Assembly: GCF_954871325.1 (NCBI RefSeq)
Contig: NC_088777.1
Location: 19,259,366 to 19,323,365, forward strand
Direction of reading: 5' to 3'
DNA: 64,000 nt
Source: Gordionus sp. m RMFG-2023
Taxonomy: Eukaryota; Nematomorpha; Gordioida; Chordodea; Parachordodidae
The notes beneath the pieces were generated by a model that saw only the letters and a program-made list of their open reading frames with translations, was not told the origin of the DNA and did not search any database. Positions 1 to 12,496 of the stretch are shown here, in pieces. Made by a program: the position numbers and the translations under genes. Position 1 is the first letter of the stretch. Each line of letters starts with the position of its first letter.

Positions 1-423
1 AAGTTTTTAAAATTATGATTGATAATGTAAATACGGTTATATAATATTTTATAACCTAAATGATATTTATTTAATTTAAAAAAAAATTAAATAATACACT
101 TTACGTTTTATTTATCGCCGCATTTATTTTCTATAAAACAACCTTTTTCAATAACTTCATTTTTCACTCAAAGATTAGATTTTGCTCTCGTGAAATTTTT
201 ACATAAAGTATCCACCTAATAAATAGCCTTAAGTTAGAAAGCAAAAATATAATATAAAAGAAATTTTGTGCTTAATTATCTATTATATTATTATGGGAAA
301 TAATAATAAATAAAAATAACTCAAAAATTTTATAAACTTACTAATTTTCTTTTTGAAAAATAATAAAGATAAATTTGAATAATCGCAAAAATGGCATAGC
401 ATAATTTAAAAAAAAGCTACCAA
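1..423. other. AT-rich upstream flank of the LRR gene
   Basis: No open frame, repeat or convincing core promoter is visible. The stretch is A/T-rich throughout, so TATA-like strings carry no weight. It must contain the 5' untranslated region and probably the promoter of the LRR gene that starts at 424, unless further upstream exons exist outside the window. Confidence 0.5.
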
Positions 424-1900
424 ATGCTATTAATACGTTTAATTTTTTGGGTCTGTTACATAAGTTCAAGTCTAAATGATTTAATCGTCTCTGAGTGCCC
501 ATCCCAAATTATTACGGATAATATTTGCAAATGCCATTATTCCAAAGTGTGTACTTATCCTGATCAACGGGCGTGCTTCCTCATGCACTGTACTCAACTG
601 GCAAATGAATCGAGCTTGACAAGGCAATTAAAAAGGTTAGAACCTTTCGATATACCCATAGACCTGATAATCAGTTCTACAACTTTATCTTATTTTGGAT
701 ACAACAGCTCGGAATGGTCAAATTTTAAGGTAGCCGGCCTGAGGATGTATCACAACAATATATCCAACCTTTCTGAAACAGCCTTTAAAAGTTTGTCATT
801 CAATTTGCGTCATTTTTCTATAATGGAAAACGCTCATTCTGAGGCCACAAGGACGATCGATTTTAGGGGGGTAATGAGATCACTCAAATGGCTACCCCAT
901 TTGGACGATATATTCATATCCGTATACCGAATAGAACAATTAGATTTCAACGCCTTTAAATATTTTATGAACTTGAGCTCCCTTTCTATCATAACATCGC
1001 ATTTAGACAACATGATCGGACCCAACTCCCACGAATTCACTAGTTTGACTAGCCTCATGTTGCACTCCAATATAGATCATTTTCCAAATTATGTATTCTG
1101 GCAAATGCCTAACCTCAAAAATATAGTTTTCGTCTCCAAAAATTTAGCTATCATCGAGAAGAAAGATTTCTCTACTCTTTCTTTAAAATGGTTGGAGAAA
1201 TTGACAATATCTTATACTTCTGTTGAAACTATTGAGAATAAGGCATTTGAGTCTCTTTACAATCTTAAACAATTGTCTTTACAAGAAAACTCTATACAAA
1301 ATTTGGCTGAAAACAGTTTTGCAAACCTAACTAAGTTGGAAGTCTTAGACCTCTCGTCTAATAAATTAACCTATATTCAATCCAGAATGTTCAATGATTT
1401 GGTGTCTCTAAAAATCCTAAAACTAAACAAAAATCAAATAGGACCTTATTTAGATGTCTCGGCCCTCATGCCCTTTCATTCTACCTTACAAATATTATAT
1501 TTAGGTAACAATAAACTGCAAAATATACCGTTATTTGAACATGGTACCTACATGTTTCCTGGATTGATTAGGATGGACTTGTCCTACAATCAAATAACTT
1601 CTACGCCTTTTATTTCACCAAAAGATACATCTAAAAGCATCATTCCTGTTAACCTCACAACCTTAGATCTTTCGCATAACATAATATCGAATGTGTCACG
1701 TGCGTTTTTACAAATATTCACCCATTCCTTGAATAAATTAGACTTATCTTCAAATGTAATAACTAATTTCTCGTTTGATTTCTTCGAAAATTATGACAAT
1801 TTGACGCACTTAGATGTTAGTGACAATCAAATCTCCTCTATGGATTCAATAGATGCCCTATACAGCCACGGTTCTTACCTAAAATTTATTGGACTTAAAG
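424..1900 (+). CDS. LRR transmembrane receptor, exon 1 (signal peptide, Cys-rich cap, LRRs)
   Basis: This exon encodes residues 1-492 and the first base of codon 493 of an extracellular leucine-rich-repeat protein of about 719 residues. Residues 1-24 look like a signal peptide (hydrophobic run after MLLIRL). A cysteine-rich N-terminal cap follows (ECPSQ, CKCHY, VCTYP, MHCTQ; about residues 25-57). Then come degenerate repeats and, from about residue 280, canonical ones such as LEVLDLSSNKL, LKILKLNKNQI, LTTLDLSHNII and LTHLDVSDNQI. The exon ends at a GT at 1901; reading on would stop at once. Cap plus LRRs plus the C-terminal cap in exon 2 is the plan of animal cell-surface LRR proteins used in adhesion, innate recognition or neural wiring. 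The ligand cannot be read from sequence. The N-terminal cap recalls LRR proteins annotated in arthropods as luciferase non-catalytic-subunit-like, but I cannot place it in a named family. The ATG at 424 is chosen because the signal peptide follows it directly. Confidence 0.9.
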
Positions 1901-2186
1901 GTTAAACTATAAAGATTCTTCTAACTTAAGTATATTGATTATTTGCTTGATTAACTTGCAAGCGTATCCGGAATTTTTATAAAGCCTTTTAAAGTGTAAT
2001 CAGTTTTTTCATTAGACCCTCAAAGGTGTAGGAGGGTAGTTTGATTTTATGAGATTTTTTGACGCAATCTCTTCAAGATGGGGATAATTTAATTATCAAA
2101 ATCATTTTTATATAAACTATAACATAATCCAATATATTATCAGCCCTCTTTCCATTAGAAAATTTAATATAAATATTGGTTAGAAT

Positions 2187-3003
2187 CAGGGATCCAAACC
2201 GAAACGAATATCGGTTCAGGTTCGGATAAAAATAACGGTTCAGGTTCTGTTCGTAAAAAATTAAAACTCTAAAAATCGGTTTGAACACTTTTGTATTCAA
2301 ACCTACATTCGAATTATGTAGAGGGAAAATATTTTTTTTATTTTATCATTAATTTAAATAACACACGTATAAAACTTTCATTTTTATTAATTGTACATTA
2401 TAAAATAATATTTAATTTATAAAAATAAAAATCAATAATTAATTTTAATATAAACAATATTTTACTTTTTTTTACTTAAATTTTTTTTATTAAGCCGGAC
2501 AATTAATACATTTTCAAAATTCGTCTCACTCAAATTACATCTATAAGGAGATAGTATAAATTTAATTGTTGAAAAACATCTTTCCACACTAACTTGAGCC
2601 GACACTGCCAATATTATATCAGATTTGATGTGTCATTTATAATATTTTGGATTTAATTTTTCTCTAAGCATTATCATTTATAAGCTTAAAGTATTTAAAA
2701 AATGTTGTAAAATGACAATATACTAAAGTTTATAAAAATTATGACCGACACTTATCAATCAAATGTGATTGATGCTAATTTTAAAATAATTCGGATATAA
2801 TTGAAATTTTTCAGTATACTAATAATAATTTACATATTATTTTATAAGAATAAAATCATGAGGCTTGAACAGGTTCAGAAGCATTTTAGCGGTTCGGTTT
2901 AGGTTCAGCTAGGAATTTTTTTAGCGGTTTAGGTTCAGTTCTGGTTCGATAAAAAATACCGGTTTTTAGCGGTTTAACGGTTCAGGTTCGGTTTGGATCC
3001 CTG
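2187..3003 (-). mobile_element. Non-autonomous hAT element, 8 bp target duplication GTTAGAAT
   Basis: Terminal inverted repeats begin CAGGGATCCAAACCGAA, and subterminal copies of CGGTTCAGGTTCGG occur at both ends. The exact 8 bp duplication GTTAGAAT flanks it at 2179-2186 and 3004-3011. On the minus strand near 2510-2620 a translated piece reads AVSAQVSVERCFSTIKFIL, the C-terminal dimerisation region of hAT transposases (hATC). The element is thus an internally deleted hAT copy that cannot encode its own transposase. It lies in the intron of the LRR gene. Confidence 0.9.
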
Positions 3004-3559
3004 GTTAGAATAATAAATACAAAAATTTCATATTAGCTGTATTCTTTCTTCAGCCATTTCTAGTTATAATCAACTGGTTGTTACTAACCGTAATTGAAAA
3101 ATGTGCCTATACTTCTTAGTAATTCTCTTTTTTTTAAAAATAAAATTCGAAATAATTTTATTTTGAAATGATTTATAAAATTATATATTTTTTATGAAAT
3201 ATAATATTTTTGCATTATTTTCTGCAACTCTTTTAAAAATATATTTGATACAATCAAGCTTATTTTTACGAAATTTAACGATTTTGATTGCGATTTAATT
3301 GAGATTTTCAAAAATATTTAGAAGATGTGGGGGGGGAGAGGTTATTTTCTGCTTCGTTGAGACTCAGGGGGTAATCTTCCAGGCATAGGCATTTACAGGA
3401 TTTTTCTAAGGGGGGGGCTATTAATTGGGATTTCCTGCCATGAATTTTATTGTATGATTCATTTTGGGAACACAATTATTAAATCTATAATTAAATATGC
3501 TTTTTAGATTAACAATGCCAGTAAATATATCCTTTTAATTTTCATTTAATCAGGATATT

Positions 3560-4230
3560 TTGTTAGAAAAAGTTTTAAAAAAATTCCATGCTTTTCCTCC
3601 CCATGATCTAGATTTGAGGATTTAAGAGTATAATCGACAAAGCAATCAATATCAAAAATTTTATTCGTTTTAATTTGATATGCATATTAAACTATTATGT
3701 TATGTTTGACCCATCCCCATATGATCGAGTGATGATTAACAAAATAGTTTTTTAAATATTTATTTTGATACCCTTCTTAATATATTATATTTTAAAATCG
3801 CTTCCCAGGAGCTAGACCAACTTTGAATGGTCATTAACAAGGCAATCAATAGATCTTTTTATTAGTTCCCTTGTAATTACCATCCTCCAATTTTTTTTTT
3901 TCAAAATAAGTTTTTGAAATCCTCTCCTCCCTCTCCTCATGAACTTGAGCTAAACTTCCCAGAACTTCGAGAGATGGTTAACAGATCAGTTAAAGGTCTT
4001 TTTATTAACTTTCATTTGTTACAAGATATTTCATTTCAAATATAACCCCCACCCCTCCCTACTTAGACCTAGAATGATATCGACAATTTAATCAATAAAT
4101 TTTATTAGCTTTCATTACACATATCGAAATATCTTGTTAAACCGATCACTCTAAGAGCTATAGTAATGATTAATAAAGCGGTCAAAAAATCGCTTTATTG
4201 GCGTTCTGATACCCAAATTGAAAAATTGCT
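3560..4230. repeat. Degenerate tandem repeat, four to five units of uneven length
   Basis: Related phrases recur in order: AAxCAATCAAT, TTTTTATTAGxTTTCATT, AATATCTTGTT, a C-rich CCTCCCTCCTC-like patch, and GAxxTAGACxTxGAATGGT. Clear starts are near 3640, 3845, 3984, 4105 and 4185. Unit length drifts from about 200 to 80 bp, so the array is old. Intronic; no coding potential seen. Confidence 0.45.
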
Positions 4231-4277
4231 ATAAAAATTTTAAATAACAAACCTAACCCTCGAGGTTTAATTTTTCC

Positions 4278-4982
4278 TAGGGGTGTACCGATACCACTTT
4301 TTGGAGGCCGATCCGATCCGATATTTCAGATATTAAATTGATATCGGCCGATAACCGATCCGATATTATATCTAATTTTGTATTCTGCAAAGATACCGGT
4401 TTTAATTTTTAATATACTTTTTATTAGTACAACATCTATAATTTTACTATACCATAACATATGTCATTTAAATATATTATAATGGTCAGTTATAGTTTAT
4501 ATTCAATTCAATTGCTATTATTTATATAATAAGTAATAACTTTAATCTATTTACATAATTAGTAATAAAAAAATATATTATGAAATTTGAAATTAATATT
4601 TAAAATTAATATATCGAAGATTTCTTTTTATATCAGAGATATGTCGGCGGTGATGGGGACTGTTAATATCACTAGCATCACTAAAAACAGATACTGAAGA
4701 GATTAATAAACACTTTTTTAAACAGAATGCGAAAAAAAATAACTATATTGCAGAATGTTTATTAACTAATTATTTCTATTAAAAAAATTAAACATAAAAA
4801 TGTATTTCGATTTTATTTATAAAAATAAATGGTTTTTTAGATATAATTTTTTTTAAATTTTGTTAAAAGCGCCATTTTATATCGGATCTGAAAATTTTAT
4901 AATATTTGCCGATAACCGATATTTTAAAATGAGCGAAATATCGGCCCGATCCGATCCGATATAAAATATCGGTACATCCCTA
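4278..4982 (-). mobile_element. Non-autonomous hAT element, 8 bp target duplication ATTTTTCC
   Basis: The inverted ends are TAGGGGTGTACCGATA and, read outward-in from the right, TAGGGATGTACCGATA, followed by clustered CGATCCGATCCGATAT motifs. The exact duplication ATTTTTCC lies at 4270-4277 and 4983-4990. A decayed minus-strand stretch near 4640-4710 reads SSVSVFSDASDINSP, resembling the hATC region of the related copy at 5854-6603. It lies in the LRR-gene intron. Confidence 0.88.
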
Positions 4983-5853
4983 ATTTTTCCCATCAAAAAA
5001 TAATGTAATATAAGTTAAATAGATTAAAAATAAAATTTTTAAAAGCGATCGTAATTAAAAGTTCAAATGAAATACATTTTTGCGCTGTCTTTATGGGAAA
5101 AAATAATTGAGGTAAAAAGCTGTGATTTGTCTTCCTCTACCTCATCCTTTTTTCTACTCTACCTGCTTAAATACCTACCCCCCCCCCCCTCCACCCACCA
5201 GGAATATATGAATCCTTATATAGAAATAAAATATAAAAAAAATTTATTTCAAGAAGAATTTTAAAAAAGCAACTTTTCTCCACCCTTATTTTAATATATT
5301 ATATATTATCTCTTTTAAAAATGTATCTTGTGTCTTAAATGTATTTTTTAAGGGAAATTTTATCATATCTCGTATTATTTGATTTTTTTACCAAGTATCT
5401 TAAATTTTCAATACAAAACTTTGAAAAATGTATTCTGTATTCGAAAACAATTTTCGAAAGATTTGCCCAACCCCTAACAAACACCAAATTACTTTAATAA
5501 AATCAATTTATAACTGTTAAATATTATATAAATAATCGCTTTAGTTATGTGTTTTTTATAACAAATCGAACGATAAAGACCAAGCATTATGCGCGTAGTC
5601 AGTATCCCCCCCCAGCATATTTTTTTGAAAAATATAAAAGGTTTCATGAATTGTGAAATGAAGGTTATATATACTATAATAAATTTTAGCAAAAAGTTAA
5701 AATTAATTTATTTATTTCTTCCTTTATCAATACTTTTTTCTATAAAAATTTGAAGCATATTTTCTTAAAATGTTTTAAACCTTAAACATTGATGGATATA
5801 AGAAAATTAACAAACAAAAACTTAAAATAATATAATTTTAGTATAAAAAAAAT

Positions 5854-6603
5854 TAGGGCTGTACCGATATTAAATATCGGATAGGGCCGATACCTGTAGA
5901 AAAACCGATCCGATTCTTTTCTTTTTTTTGTTATTTTATTTTATGTTATATATATTAATTTTACATTATTATAATATTTATAAATAATTTTTTAAAATTT
6001 TATTTCTTTTTTAAAATAGATTTATAGTATTTTAAAAGTTTTTTTTTATAAAAATAGAAAGGAACACCCAAATTTTTATTTATTTTAAATCTTTTTAAAT
6101 AACGCCAATTTTTTTTATTTATACTTTAAATAAAAGAATTTTTTTAAATATGGTATCTGAATTTTGGAAATATTTTACAAAGACAAAGATAATTTTGCAA
6201 AATGCGTTATCTGAGATAATCTGGGTCTGCCTTCAGTACGGCATGAGATATAGATAGTCCATATCGTAGAAGCTTATTTCCAGAAAATCTAGAGGCTCTC
6301 ATATTTATTAAAAAAATCTAATATATTATAATTTTATATATTAAATATTACAATTTTATAATTCCAACATAAAAAGGATATATTATTATATATATATTTT
6401 TTATTATAGTCTTAATTGTAGAAATAAAAAAATTAAATTATTCATAATTCGATTTTTTGCATAAAAAATATTGATTTCTTAATTACATTTGGTTCAAACG
6501 GGGTTAAAAATCAGTAAAAATATCGAATCGGCATCGGATCGGTTTTGAAGCAATATCGGAAAATATCGGATCGGTGAAAAATATGTGGATCGGCACAGCC
6601 CTA
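5854..6603 (+). mobile_element. Non-autonomous hAT element, GGCACAGCCCTA family
   Basis: The ends are TAGGGCTGTACCGATATT and CGGCACAGCCCTA, with subterminal CGGATCGG clusters. A plus-strand piece near 6230-6310 reads [20 protein letters not shown], a good match to the hATC block of hAT transposases. The flanks are A-runs, so the target duplication cannot be read with certainty. A second copy in inverse orientation lies at 38697-39513. Confidence 0.85.
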
Positions 6604-8024
6604 AAAAATAAATAATCCAATATCAGAAATCATATTAACTGATTATTCATCTACTTATTCGGATGCACACATTATTAGATTCAAAAGGGCAGCCGATTTT
6701 TTTTGCATTGGAATACGTGTTAATAAATAATTTAATTACACAACAATTTTATGCAATTCAAAAATATGATATGGATTTGGCTGTGGTTACACGAATATTA
6801 TTATATTACAACTTAGAAAACTCAAAGATAATACCGACCAAAAATTTAATGAGATTTATGTAATTATTCAGGCGAAAGCGAGATTATATGATTTTGAGAT
6901 TCGCAAACCTCGACTTGCGCCTAGGCAATCAATCTTTCCAATATTAACTTGGACTCAATTGATTACTATAAAATAACCGTTGTTATTCCACTTGTGGACA
7001 CATTTTTGATTTAAAGGTTCTATTCAAGACATCCGTCTTAGGATATATTAAATTTTGATATTGAAATTAAATATTTATCACAATTTTATTCAGAGAATAT
7101 AAATGATCTGATGACCCATTAATTTCAGAATTTATGGTATGAAAGATTAATTAATTAATAATCGTCCAAGAAACGCCATCAAAACATATACTTTTAACTA
7201 TGTTTTATAATTTTTTCCAAGGTTATAGACCCGTATTCTGGTTCAGGAATTTTAAACTCTATTTAGAGGAAATTATAATAATGAGAACTTAATCGAAATA
7301 TTACCCACGGTTTGATGGGTTGCCCAAAAATCGGTCTCTGCTTGGTCTTTGGTATCAAAATGCCCAACCAAACAATTTTAAATTCTGAACCAGAATCCTG
7401 TATATTTTGTTAAGGAGAATAAAAACCTATCAGAATTAAAACATTAGAAAATCGATTGAATGGACTAGCTTTAATTAATATGCGTATACAAAGAGATTTA
7501 ATGATAATTTACAAAAGAAATTTGAAAAATTAGCACAATCGCAATATTTATGAACTTTTGATTAACTTTTTAATATGTTTAATTCTATATTTTATTAGAT
7601 ACCGGTTTAGAGATCTATAATATTTTTTAACAATATTATATTCGCTCTTAAATATTTTGATTTTCAAATATTTTTTATTTGTGTTCGAATTTGTCATTTT
7701 CTAAAATATTATTGGTTCTAATATATTTTATATGTTGATTATAATAAATTTTATAAAAATCATTTCAATATTAAAAATAATTACCCCCCCCCCCCCCCGT
7801 ATAAAATTCTGCAATGCATTATTACATTGATAGAATAATTTTTTTTGTTTTTGGTATAAACTTTTGTCGAGTCATGCAATATTAAGTAAATGAGAATTGA
7901 TAAAATAGTTATTCTTTTTTGCCTGAAGAGTGTAATATTTAATTATTTATTCATCAACACTTGAAATTATGGACTTACTCATTTTTTAAAAATAATTCTT
8001 TTTTTAAATTTTGTTTATGATTAG
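6604..8024. other. 3' part of the LRR-gene intron, no recognised feature
   Basis: AT-rich intronic sequence with a long C homopolymer near 7784-7798 and a T-rich tract before the acceptor at 8024. I see no terminal inverted repeats or conserved open frame. Confidence 0.5.
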
Positions 8025-8707
8025 GCAACCATTGGGTGTGCAATTGCAACTCCATTTCTTTCGTAGACTGGTATTCTGATTGGTCTTTAGGCTTGACCGC
8101 AGATCAAGCTAAGCAACAAAATACCAATGCCGAAATGATTAGATGCATATACGATAGAAGACGTCATAATATAGAACGTGTTACCTCTGTATACAATCTC
8201 ATGTCCATCGATAAAGATCATAGAGTTATGTTTTGTGATAAAATCACTAATTACAATAATATTTATAAGGTAAATGGACAACAACACTTACCTTTTAACA
8301 ATATAGATGACAATCTTAACACCGTATCTAACCCTAAATTGGAAGTGGTTCCACTTGAACATTTATCCGAAGCACTAGATAAATACGATCGAAAATTAGT
8401 GCAATACAATGAAAGCTTCCTTGTTATCATGAGGTCAGTGCATTGGATATTCGTTATTCTTATATCTATCCTCATTATATTGACTATGGTGCTGTTATAT
8501 TATAGCCTCAACAAGTACATATACCGTAATAATGGTAGTAAAGGGTTTCGATTTCCTAAATGGAAACTTACCGCGCCTACTTTACCCTACTTATTTAACA
8601 AGAACAAGTTTAAAATATTTAATTCCCCCAACGATGATAAGCTAGTGATAACTAAGATAGAGATGTCACCTGAAAGTACCGCGAAACATGATCGGCAAAA
8701 TTTATAA
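8025..8707 (+). CDS. LRR transmembrane receptor, exon 2 (LRR C-terminal cap, TM helix, tail)
   Basis: The acceptor AG at 8023-8024 lies after a T-rich tract. The split codon G|GC joins exon 1 IGLKG to NHWVCNCNS, giving the textbook LRR C-terminal cap motif (GNxWxCxC). The four cap cysteines are the CxC pair, one in RCIYD and one in MFCDK. About 100 residues further on comes a single strongly hydrophobic helix (WIFVILISILIILTMVLLYY, near protein residues 632-653). A lysine/arginine-rich tail of about 66 residues runs to the TAA at 8705-8707. The protein is therefore a type I single-pass membrane protein with a short cytoplasmic tail. I recognise no TIR, kinase or other signalling domain in the tail. 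The phase match and completion of the cap make the exon pairing firm. Confidence 0.9.
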
Positions 8708-9270
8708 TTAAATCTAAATTTTAATTTCATATTATATTTATATCCATTGAATCAGTAAAAATTTGTTATCTATATTTTCTAAAAATGTATTTATATTTAA
8801 AAAAAGATGCTAAACATATAAATTCTTATTTATTTTACACACATAAGGAATATACCAAGATATTATTATTCTTTTACTAATGACTAAAGGTGAATACAAC
8901 AACATTATTTTGAAATTCGCAATTTAAAATATCAATTTAATTTATTTTAGTTTTAAACTTTATAAATATTATTCATTTCAATTAAATCTTAATAAAAATA
9001 TCAATCAATTTATACCTCATTTTTAATGTAATAATATGTCGTGTCTAATGATTAATTTTAATTATCTATTGTATAAATACAAAAATAATTGATGGTTAAT
9101 GCTGGCAATAAATGTTGAGAAAATAATGCTTATTTGGGCTATATATTTGGACAAACTTTAATATTTTCTTAAGGAATATTTCAATTCAAAATGTCATAAT
9201 TTGAGACAGAAAAAGTAATAAAAAGGACAAATTTAATGAGTAATTAGGACTAGCAGAAATGATTTTAAAA
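8708..9270. other. 3' flank of the LRR gene
   Basis: Presumed 3' untranslated region and downstream flank. An AATAAA hexamer sits at 8991-8996, about 285 bp after the stop. In sequence this AT-rich that is weak evidence for the polyadenylation site. Confidence 0.35.
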
Positions 9271-9279
9271 ATTTTGAAT

Positions 9280-9352
9280 TAAACACGAACCCCGAACTAG
9301 AGCCCTTTGAACCTCGTATTTACTGAACTGGAACCCAAACTCCATATAAAAA
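9280..9352. mobile_element. Eroded end of a GTGAACC-type hAT element
   Basis: The phrases CGAACCCCGAAC, TTTGAACCTCGTATTT and CTGAACTGGAACCC match, with decay, the left end of the larger hAT at 46309 (GTGAACCC, CTGAACCCTCGTATTTTGG, CTGAACCCGAACC). No partner end was found nearby. Confidence 0.4.
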
Positions 9353-9424
9353 TTTAGGTTCCAGAATTGTTTTACTATTTATTTTCTTTCTTCTACTTCA
9401 TCATGTTAATCCCAAAACTAGTTA

Positions 9425-9790
9425 AGGTCTTTAAAACGCGCCCTATTATTCCAGATGGCTCGGCTTTGGGCCATATCAACAATGATTTTCTTATCAAACA
9501 TGTCCTTATAGATTTGATAAATGCAAATTAGTCGTGGCCTAAATATTTTTCGCTGACCCGTAACTCAAAGATCGAGAACTTGCCGATTCACGTTAGTTAA
9601 GGCAGTCCTAACACATGTCTATACCATCTCAGTTTACTTTCCTTTATTTCTTCTGGCAAGGGAGCTACGCCCGTCTACCTTCTTAGGCTATCATTGGCCA
9701 TAAGATCCAACTTGGGGTATCATAGGCTCCATCAAATCATTCACACATCTGTTACATCCACCATTCGGCAGCTCGCAATTGCAATCAGAG
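9425..9790 (-). mobile_element. LINE C-terminal fragment (RTE/CR1-like), decayed
   Basis: Minus-strand translation gives GVAPLPEEIKE, then SKLRWYRHVLGLP near 9600-9680, then DMAQSRAIWNNRARFKD near 9430-9490. The RLRWxGHVxRxP block followed by AxDRAxWRxxxR is the usual C-terminus of many animal non-LTR retrotransposons. Reverse transcriptase and endonuclease parts are absent, so this is a truncated dead copy. GC content is higher than in the surroundings. Confidence 0.65.
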
Positions 9791-9799
9791 TTGGGCAGC

Positions 9800-10980
9800 C
9801 ACCCGAAAATTTGTATTTAAAATATTAGCAAATTTGTATTATTTATTTTAAAAATTATTTATATATTAAAAAATAAAAAATATTTAGGCTGTGTCCTAGG
9901 TTGGCTTAAAACCTAATAGCCCACTTTTAAGTATCGGCTAAATAGCCAAAAAAGTAAGAAGAACTTATGATTAAGCATACCACTCATTTAATTAAATAAC
10001 GATTGTACCTATCTTTTAAAATATATTTATATGAGAAAAACATGCAAATATACCGTAGAGTAATAGCCAGTCTTCTTGATCATATTGAATATCTTATAGA
10101 TATATATTGTATAAATGGCAATCATATAGAATATAATTAAAGATTGAAATATTCATCCTCATATTTATGGAATTGTGTCATCGTTTAATAATTCCTTAAA
10201 TTACTTGTGAAACCATTCTTTATCATGGCTAATCCAATATATTTCATTTATTTGAGTTCTTTCTTGTGAATCAGCATAGGCGGCTAGAGCATTGATTAGC
10301 GGTTACAATTCCATGAAAATTATTTCCTCTACTTTAAATTATAATAAAATGCGTCTCTGAGAGAGAAATTAAGAGTATTCGTTATTATAAAGAAAAATTA
10401 AATAATTTACATATAAAGCAGACGATAAAATTACAAATAAATTTTAATTTAGGATATTTTATAAATATAATGAATGAAATATATTTAATAAAAATTTGAA
10501 AAGTATAGTTAATTAGGTTGTTATATTTAAAAAAAATGCCTCTCATTATTGTGTCTGCACATTTTATCGAATTCGAAAGTAACTAATAATAGTGATTTTT
10601 TTACAATTATATCTCCAATAAATCTAACTAGCATTAACAATACAACACTAATTAAATTTTAAAAAATTATACTGTTCCAGTATTATAAAATTTTGAATCA
10701 AATTCATTATTAAAACAAAATTTCACTTTGCAAGATATATGATATGAACTCTAAATCTCTGAATGTTAGACAGACATTAAAATAGTGGACTAGGTGAGTT
10801 ATTGGAATAAAATGTTTTTAATTTGTATACACTATACAGTTAATCAAATGAGATATCAGGGATGTGGTAATGTATACATTTTTATTTTAAAATAAACAAA
10901 ATAGGTTTATTTGTGTAGAAATTAAATTTAATACAAAAATATATATTATATACTGTATATATTTCATACTATAATTAGAA
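9800..10980. other. AT-rich intergenic sequence, nothing recognised
   Basis: No conserved open frame, terminal repeat pair or tandem array was seen on either strand. Confidence 0.45.
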
Positions 10981-10983
10981 CAA

Positions 10984-11480
10984 GACCATAGCCAGGAATT
11001 TCCAGGGGGGGGGCTCGTTTTCTTGGGGAGGGGGCGGGGCAATATTCTTTTGAAATAAAACAAATAGTTAGGCACAATTTGTAATCGACGATTTTTACTA
11101 TAAAATTTTTACATAAATATTTTAAAAGGTAAATTCTGTATTATTTTATTCCATATGATATTAATACTAAATTTTATTTACGTGGTCGATTCTCTAGTGC
11201 TCGATAAAAGTATCTTTAGTTTAGAGAATAAGGCCTCACAAAAATCCGTTGATACATGATGAATACATTTCTTTAAATGCAAGACAATATATATTTTTTT
11301 TAAATAAAATTTAGTTACGATATTTTCTAAATTATGTTTCTTCGACTTCTGGAGCTGATGATCCTATGGCTATCTTCATTTCATGATGTAGCGTTTCAAT
11401 ATTTAAGATTGGTAATGATTCAATGGAGGTTATTTTATCTGATATAAAATAATCATGGTCGAGAGGGGGGGGACACTGTT
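10984..11480 (-). mobile_element. hAT fragment, ZMYM-type transposase end
   Basis: The left edge, CCATAGCCAGGAATTTCC followed by a G-run, resembles the ends of the complete element at 34953-36043 (CATAGGCGTAGCCAGG). Minus-strand translation near 11180-11240 gives FCEALFSKLKILLSSTRES, which matches the hATC signature xERxFSKLKxIKxxLRSTM of hAT transposases related to zinc-finger MYM proteins. A further coherent piece, SLPILNIETLHHEMKIAIG, lies near 11345-11415. The right end is not defined; the copy is truncated. Confidence 0.55.
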
Positions 11481-12490
11481 TTAAAACATGATAGAATATT
11501 ATAATCATCTTGTGTAAATCTATCTAAAAAACGATCTACAAATTAATCAATAATATTATAATAATTCTTTTTTAAAGAATCCAATTGTGGTCCTTTTCCC
11601 AATCAAATTGCAATTTTGTATTTGTCATATATTAAAATATATGAGGTGATAGTTAGAAAGAAAAAGAGTTTTTAAAAAAAGGAAAAATTACAGACATGCA
11701 TTCATTATTAATATTATTAGCATTTTTTTTTAGTTTTTTTACAGTTCCTAGCCCATATAATAAGAAATTCAGATCACGCACATGATGCTATCGTTTGGTT
11801 ATATACGCATAATGGAAAATAGTATACTAAATATAAATCGTTATGGTATTACAAAGCTATAAAAGACGTGATGGAGCTGAATGTAAACATGAAACAATTT
11901 ATAAAGCTTAATAATTGCAAAAGGTCTATCAGAAAACTCTTTCGCATCAAAGATAGATATTTCAGATGAAAATTGTTCCTAGGGATCTCTAATTCACATA
12001 CCTTTTTCTTACTTTTCTTCCTCGATTTCTCTTGTGGATTTATTCCTCTCGAAAGTATTTTTCTTTTTTACCTCTAAAATAAATAAACTTACAGTAAAGC
12101 TTTTTAAGTTAAATTATCCACCTCCCACCTTTAAAGTAATTAATTTTAAAAGCAGTTCTTGGGTGTAGGCTATTTTTTGGTCCCGCTCTTTTCCTCTAAG
12201 CCTATAGACGTTTTAATAACATTTCTTAGAAATGTTGTGCGTACAAGTACGTGCGGCTTGCCCACAAACGTGTGGAGGGCTCCTCATATTTTTTTTTCCC
12301 CCTCAAATTAATAAATTCCAATTAGATGGAAATGAGGAAAACCTAGCGTTGCTCTGTTGTATATTCAACGTTAGAGGGCGAATGCGCTATATATCACGTA
12401 TTTTAGTTAATTTGAATATTATTTGATATACATTTCATTGAATACAAATAAACGGTGAAATAACTTAAATTTGATAAATATACCAATTCT
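11481..12490. other. Intergenic sequence, nothing recognised
   Basis: A short plus-strand open frame at 12232-12426 has no recognisable domain and I do not call it a gene. No repeats were seen. Confidence 0.4.
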
Positions 12491-12496
12491 TATATG

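Noticed and set aside
834-1070. 78-codon minus-strand open frame within the LRR exon
   Set aside because: It is antisense to a well-supported coding exon and has no recognisable domain.
5067-5264. 65-codon plus-strand open frame
   Set aside because: It runs through a C homopolymer and low-complexity sequence in an intron, with no conserved features.
8087-8475. Minus-strand open frames of 66 and 70 codons
   Set aside because: They are antisense to LRR exon 2 and have no domain.
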